From Deltaproteobacteria bacterium (GTDB taxonomy: Bacteria; Myxococcota; Kuafuiibacteriia; Kuafuiibacteriales; Kuafuiibacteriaceae): a stretch of 64,000 bases of DNA. This document shows, in pieces, positions 60,258-64,000 of the stretch. The position numbers were made by a program, and so were the translations under genes. The notes under the pieces are model-generated. The model was not told the DNA's origin. It saw only the letters and a list, made by a program, of their open reading frames with translations, and searched no databases. Where the stretch lies: positions 558,001 to 622,000 of the forward strand of contig JADJBV010000002.1 of assembly GCA_016703535.1 (NCBI GenBank). The letters are read 5' to 3'. The number at the start of each line of letters is the position of its first letter. Positions within the stretch are counted from its first letter, which is position 1.

Positions 60258-62326
60258 GGCCCCTCTACCTGACCCTGCTCCTGATGCTTTTGAGCGCGCC
60301 GGACGCCGAGGCGAAGACGCCGATGCGACGTTTTGCGCTGGTGGTCGCCGCCAACGACGGCGGCGGTGACCGGCAAAAGTTGCGCTACGCCGAGACCGAC
60401 GCCGAGGCCTTTTTGGAGGTCTTGGCCGGGCTCGGCGGGGTCGACCCCAAAGATCGGCTGCTTTTGGTCCAGCCCGGGGCCACCGAGTTCACTCGTGGCT
60501 TTCAGGAGATCGATCGGGCGATCCAAGCGGCCCGCCCCAACACCGAACGCATCGAGCTCATCCTCTACTACTCGGGCCACTCCGACGAAAACGGGCTGTT
60601 GATCGGTGATCACCGGGTCCCTTACGGCGACCTCAAGGCCCAGCTCGAGCAGGTCCAGGCCGACGTGCGCATCGCGGTCCTCGACTCTTGCGCCTCGGGG
60701 GCGATGACCCGAATGAAGGGTGGCACCCGACGCCCACCGTTTTTGGTCGATCAGACGACCCAGGTTCGTGGGTATGCGGTGTTGGCCTCCAGCACTGAAA
60801 GTGAGGCTGCCCAAGAGTCCGATCGGGTGGGCGCCTCGTTTTTTACCCACGCCTTGATCACCGGCCTGAGGGGCGCGGCCGACGTCAGCAAAGACGGGCG
60901 GGTGACCCTCAACGAGGCTTATCAGTTTGCCTTCGCCGAGACCCTGGCCCGCACCAGCAAGACGCTGCAAGGACCTCAACACCCGACCTACGACATCCAG
61001 CTCGTCGGCAGCGGCGACCTGGTGATGACCGATCTCCGCAGCACCGCCGCCGCGCTCTTTTTGGGCGAGGCCATCGAAGGGCGGCTGTGGGTGCGGGATC
61101 ACCGGGGCCGGTTGGTGGCGGAGCTCGACAAACATCGAGGTGAGCCCATCGAGTTGGGCTTGGCGGCGGGCCTCTATCAGGTCCTGTTCGATCGAGGGGG
61201 TCAGCGGGTGGCCGGCCCGATACAGCTGGTGGACGGCGCCCGGGCCGAACTCGACACGACCCGCCTCCTGCCAGTGGCCGCCGAAAGCAGCACCCTCCGG
61301 GGCGACGCGCCGGTCGAGAAGGAGTGGCTGTCGGTCGACGTGGCCCTGTTCCCGCCGATCGCGGTGGCCAGCGCTTTGGACGGCCCGGTCGAGGTCGGCT
61401 TCGCGCTCAACTTCGTGATGAGCAAAAGTGCAGCCCTTACTGGCGTGGGCTTCGGGACGGGTTTGTCTTGGGTCGATGAAGACCTGACGGGCCTACAACT
61501 CACCGCGGCCGGCGCGGTGGCGGGCTCCGGGAGGGGGATGCAGCTGACCAGCGGCTTCAACTTCGTCCGCGGAGATTTCATCGGGCTCCAGCTCACCGCC
61601 GGCGTCAACTGGGCCCACGACCGCCTGGTCGGCGCTCAACTTTCGGCGGGCCTCAACGGCGCGGGTCAGGACTCGGTCGGCCTGCAGCTGACGGCCGGTC
61701 TCAACTTAGCGTCCAACTTCGACGGCCTCCAACTCGGATCGATCAACATCGCCGGTGATCTTCGAGGTGCCCAGGTCAGCCTGGTCAACATCGGTGGCCA
61801 CGTGAAGGGCCTCCAGCTTGGCCTCATCAACTATTCGGAGCGCAACGACGGCGCAGCCATCGGCCTGCTCAGCTACGCTCGGGAAAACGGGATCCTCTCC
61901 CCGACCCTCTTCTCCAGTGAGGTCGCGCTGATCGCGGGTGGCCTTCGGATCGGCACCGAACACATGTACTCGATCCTGGCGGTCGGCGCCGGCCACGTCG
62001 CCAACTCAGAGGCCTGGGCCGCCGGCCTTGGATTGGGGGGTCGCTTTACGCCCACCGAATCGATCTATCTGGACCTCGACTCGATCATGTGGAGCGCTCG
62101 AGTCAGCGATGATCTGGAGAACGAAAACCTGATCGTCACCACCCGGCTCCTCTTCGGCTACCGCTTCAGCGAAGCCTTCTCCGTCTACGCCGGACCCACG
62201 TTGAACGTTGGCGTCGACGTGGGCGAGATCGGCGACGCGACCGTGCTGATCCCAAGTTGGGCCAGCCAGCCGGGGCGCCGCGCCTACCTGTGGCCCAGCG
62301 GGACCGTGGGGCTGGCGTTCAACTGA
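60254..62326 (+). CDS. Exported caspase-like protease with C-terminal repeat region
   Basis: The 690-residue product has a signal peptide (YLTLLLMLLSAPDAEAK). Residues 25-250 form a peptidase C14 (caspase-like) domain: FALVVAANDGG, His 109 in YYSGHSDENG, Cys 146 in LDSCASGAM, and an ASSTESEAAQES loop. A PEGA-like stretch follows (residues 265-350). The C-terminal 300 residues contain repeated GLQLTAG-type units (FIGLQLTAGVNWAHDRLVGA, QLSAGLNGAG, DLRGAQVSLVNIGGHVKGLQ) as in myxobacterial surface beta-helix proteins, and end LWPSGTVGLAFN. The protein may hydrolyse peptides in the periplasm. It is the last gene of the sigma factor operon, so its expression is probably stress-controlled. Confidence 0.8.
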   Translation: MRPLYLTLLLMLLSAPDAEAKTPMRRFALVVAANDGGGDRQKLRYAETDAEAFLEVLAGLGGVDPKDRLLLVQPGATEFTRGFQEIDRAIQAARPNTERIELILYYSGHSDENGLLIGDHRVPYGDLKAQLEQVQADVRIAVLDSCASGAMTRMKGGTRRPPFLVDQTTQVRGYAVLASSTESEAAQESDRVGASFFTHALITGLRGAADVSKDGRVTLNEAYQFAFAETLARTSKTLQGPQHPTYDIQLVGSGDLVMTDLRSTAAALFLGEAIEGRLWVRDHRGRLVAELDKHRGEPIELGLAAGLYQVLFDRGGQRVAGPIQLVDGARAELDTTRLLPVAAESSTLRGDAPVEKEWLSVDVALFPPIAVASALDGPVEVGFALNFVMSKSAALTGVGFGTGLSWVDEDLTGLQLTAAGAVAGSGRGMQLTSGFNFVRGDFIGLQLTAGVNWAHDRLVGAQLSAGLNGAGQDSVGLQLTAGLNLASNFDGLQLGSINIAGDLRGAQVSLVNIGGHVKGLQLGLINYSERNDGAAIGLLSYARENGILSPTLFSSEVALIAGGLRIGTEHMYSILAVGAGHVANSEAWAAGLGLGGRFTPTESIYLDLDSIMWSARVSDDLENENLIVTTRLLFGYRFSEAFSVYAGPTLNVGVDVGEIGDATVLIPSWASQPGRRAYLWPSGTVGLAFN

Positions 62327-62360
62327 GGGCGTCGTTGGGCGCAGCGGGCCCAATCGCCGG

Positions 62361-63779
62361 TTAAAGGGCCTTCAGGGCCGCGTTGAGGTCGAGGAGTGCC
62401 TTTTTGCCGTCGCCGTAGAACATCAAGGTGTTGTCGGCGGCGAAGAGTGGATTTGGGATCCCCGCAAAACCTGGGCTCAAGCTGCGCTTCATGATGATCA
62501 CCGTTCGAGCGTGGTCGACGTCGAGGATCGGCATGCCCGCGATCGGGCTTTTGGGGTCGGTGCGGGCGAGGGGGTTGACGACGTCGTTGGCGCCGATGAC
62601 CAGCGCCACGTCGACCTGGCCGAAGGTCGGGTTGATCTCGTCCATCTCTTTCATCTTGTCGTAGTCGATCTCTGCCTCGGCCAACAGCACGTTCATGTGG
62701 CCCGGCATGCGGCCCGCCACGGGGTGAATGGCGAACTCCACCAAAACTCCGCGGTCTTCAAGGATCTGGGTCAGGTCCCGCACCGCGTGTTGAGCTTGGG
62801 AGACGGCGAGCCCGTATCCAGGGACGATCACCACTCGACTGGCGCTCTCCAGGATCATCGCCACCTCCTCGGCGGTGGTCGACTTGACCCGACCACCATA
62901 AACCTCGTCGGCGCTGGACCCGCCCGCCTTCGGCCCGAGCTTGGCGAACATCACGTTCGCCAGGGAGCGGTTCATGGCCTTACACATGTTTTGGGTCAGG
63001 ATGATCCCAGAGGCACCCACCAGCGCGCCGGAGATGATCAAGACGTTGTTCTGAAGGACGAAACCCGAGGCGGCCGCGGCGATCCCTGAGTAGGAGTTGA
63101 GGAGCGCGATCACCACCGGCATGTCGGCACCACCGATGGGTACGACCAAAAAAAATCCGAGGGTGCCAGCGACCAAGGTCAACATCCAAAAGACGTTGAG
63201 CGCGCTGGGCTCGACGGTGATCCAGACGCCGAGCCCGAGGGAGGCCGCCACCAAAAGCCCGTTCAAGACTTGGACGCCGGTGAAGCCCGGCCAGTCGAAG
63301 ATCTCCTGGAGCTTGGCGAAGGCAACGACGCTGCCGGTGAAGGTGACGGTACCGACGATGCCGGCGGCCACGGTGGCCACCAAGAAGTGAAGTTCTGGTC
63401 CCCCACCGGCTCCAATGGCCTGTAGCAGTTGTTGCTGCGTCGAAGGTTGCTGGGCTTCGTACAGGGCCGCACCCGCGACGAAGGTCGAGGCCACCCCACC
63501 AAGGCCGTTGAACAACGCGACGAGCTGAGGCATCGCCGTCATTTGGACCTTGATGGCCATGACCGTACCCAACACGCTGCCGATCGCCAGCCCGAAGGCG
63601 ATCAACTCGAAGCTGAGGACTCGGCGATCCACGAGGGTCGCGGCGATCGCGATGAACATGCCGAAGGCGCCCAGGAGGTTCCCTTTGACGGCGGAGCGAG
63701 GGTGTCCCAGGCCTTTGAGGCCGAGGATGAAGAGCAACGACGCGAACAGATAGGTCAGGTTGATCAGGTTCTCGCGCAT
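62361..63779 (-). CDS. pntB: NAD(P) transhydrogenase subunit beta
   Basis: The 472-residue product has about nine membrane helices (LTYLFASLLFILGLKGLGHP at the start) and a soluble NADP-binding domain at about 300-472: VVIVPGYGLAVSQAQHAVRD, HPVAGRMPGHMNVLLAEAE, GANDVVNPLARTDPKSPIAG, and SLSPGFAGIPNPLF. It reduces NADP+ with NADH using the proton gradient. The gene follows the alpha-2 gene after three bases. Full length; the frame has no defects. Confidence 0.95.
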   Translation of the reverse strand: MRENLINLTYLFASLLFILGLKGLGHPRSAVKGNLLGAFGMFIAIAATLVDRRVLSFELIAFGLAIGSVLGTVMAIKVQMTAMPQLVALFNGLGGVASTFVAGAALYEAQQPSTQQQLLQAIGAGGGPELHFLVATVAAGIVGTVTFTGSVVAFAKLQEIFDWPGFTGVQVLNGLLVAASLGLGVWITVEPSALNVFWMLTLVAGTLGFFLVVPIGGADMPVVIALLNSYSGIAAAASGFVLQNNVLIISGALVGASGIILTQNMCKAMNRSLANVMFAKLGPKAGGSSADEVYGGRVKSTTAEEVAMILESASRVVIVPGYGLAVSQAQHAVRDLTQILEDRGVLVEFAIHPVAGRMPGHMNVLLAEAEIDYDKMKEMDEINPTFGQVDVALVIGANDVVNPLARTDPKSPIAGMPILDVDHARTVIIMKRSLSPGFAGIPNPLFAADNTLMFYGDGKKALLDLNAALKAL

Positions 63780-63782
63780 CGT

Positions 63783-64000
63783 TCAGTGCTTCTTCTTGAA
63801 CATGCCGAGCATGCGATGGGTCACTACAAAGCCACCCACGACGTTGGTGGTCGCCAGGATCAGGGCCCCGAAGCCGAGCCAAGTGGCGACGTCGCTCTGG
63901 CCCGAACCCGCGGAGATGACCGCTCCCACCGCGGTGATCCCAGAGATCGCGTTGGAGCCGGACATCAGTGGGGTGTGCAGGGTGGGCGGGACCTTCACGA
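63783..64000 (-). CDS. pntA2: NAD(P) transhydrogenase alpha-2 subunit, partial
   Basis: The visible 71 or more residues read VPPTLHTPLMSGSNAISGIT, then two membrane helices (LGFGALILATTNVVGGFVV) and end MLGMFKKKH, the C-terminal membrane part of the alpha subunit. The start may lie beyond the window edge. As in other bacteria with a split alpha subunit, it precedes pntB in one operon. Whether alpha-1 is separate cannot be seen here. Confidence 0.85.
   Translation of the reverse strand, partial: VKVPPTLHTPLMSGSNAISGITAVGAVISAGSGQSDVATWLGFGALILATTNVVGGFVVTHRMLGMFKKKH

Noticed and set aside
1..64000. tRNA or rRNA genes
   Set aside because: No cloverleaf with GGTTCGA-type T-loop and no conserved rRNA stretch was recognised by eye; a covariance search was not possible.

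Overview
The window looks like chromosomal DNA of a myxobacterium or close relative (phylum Myxococcota). The DNA is GC-rich and uses GTG/TTG starts often. Several clade-typical signatures appear: a Myxococcus cysteine-rich repeat (CGDG...CDDG...DGCS) on a collagen-like protein, a MYXO-CTERM-like tail on a 1400-residue metzincin protease, PEGA and thrombospondin-3/OmpA proteins, an RHS giant with a MopE-like VCDGVDNDGD motif, and a von Willebrand-like lipoprotein beside it. All names come from reading motifs by eye; no database search was possible.

Layout. 1-1693: a partial gene end and a complete IS1182-like element inserted at CTAG, exactly at the stop codon of the next operon. 1690-3846: a three-gene minus-strand operon of unknown function. 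4364-7431: collagen-like and PEGA envelope genes. 8432-10221: a compact TIGR04255-type three-gene unit. 10218-11506: a broken S24 regulator and an IS91-like remnant. 11969-19185: small secreted protein, RHS protein and vWA-like lipoprotein.

19.2-36.0 kb is an accessory island full of toxin-antitoxin and polymorphic-toxin parts, many broken. It holds a second S24 pseudogene with the same lesion as the first, ImmA/IrrE with a dead DUF4411 PIN toxin, and two copies of a large toxin-like gene plus small immunity-like gene, with an extra immunity-like paralogue. It also holds a DUF4365 pair lying between the two ends of a wrecked HIT-PLD-helicase gene, three related coiled-coil genes with expanding heptad repeats, a DUF433/DUF5615 pair, a HigBA pair, and two MITE-like elements. 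This is the most interesting part: the duplicated large-gene/small-gene cassette with shared palindromic leader looks like an uncharacterised effector-immunity system.

36.1-64.0 kb is mostly intact core or clade-specific sequence: an alpha/beta hydrolase lipoprotein; a P-loop kinase fused to a possible hydrolase; an ArsR/SRPBCC pair; the MYXO-CTERM metzincin; an SCP2-like gene with a large partner; outer-membrane proteins and MscL; a DUF2202 lipoprotein; a POT peptide transporter; an ExbB-ExbD-TonB-lipoprotein-receptor operon; an ECF sigma factor/membrane protein/caspase-like operon; and pntB with part of pntA2. No rRNA, tRNA or CRISPR array was seen.
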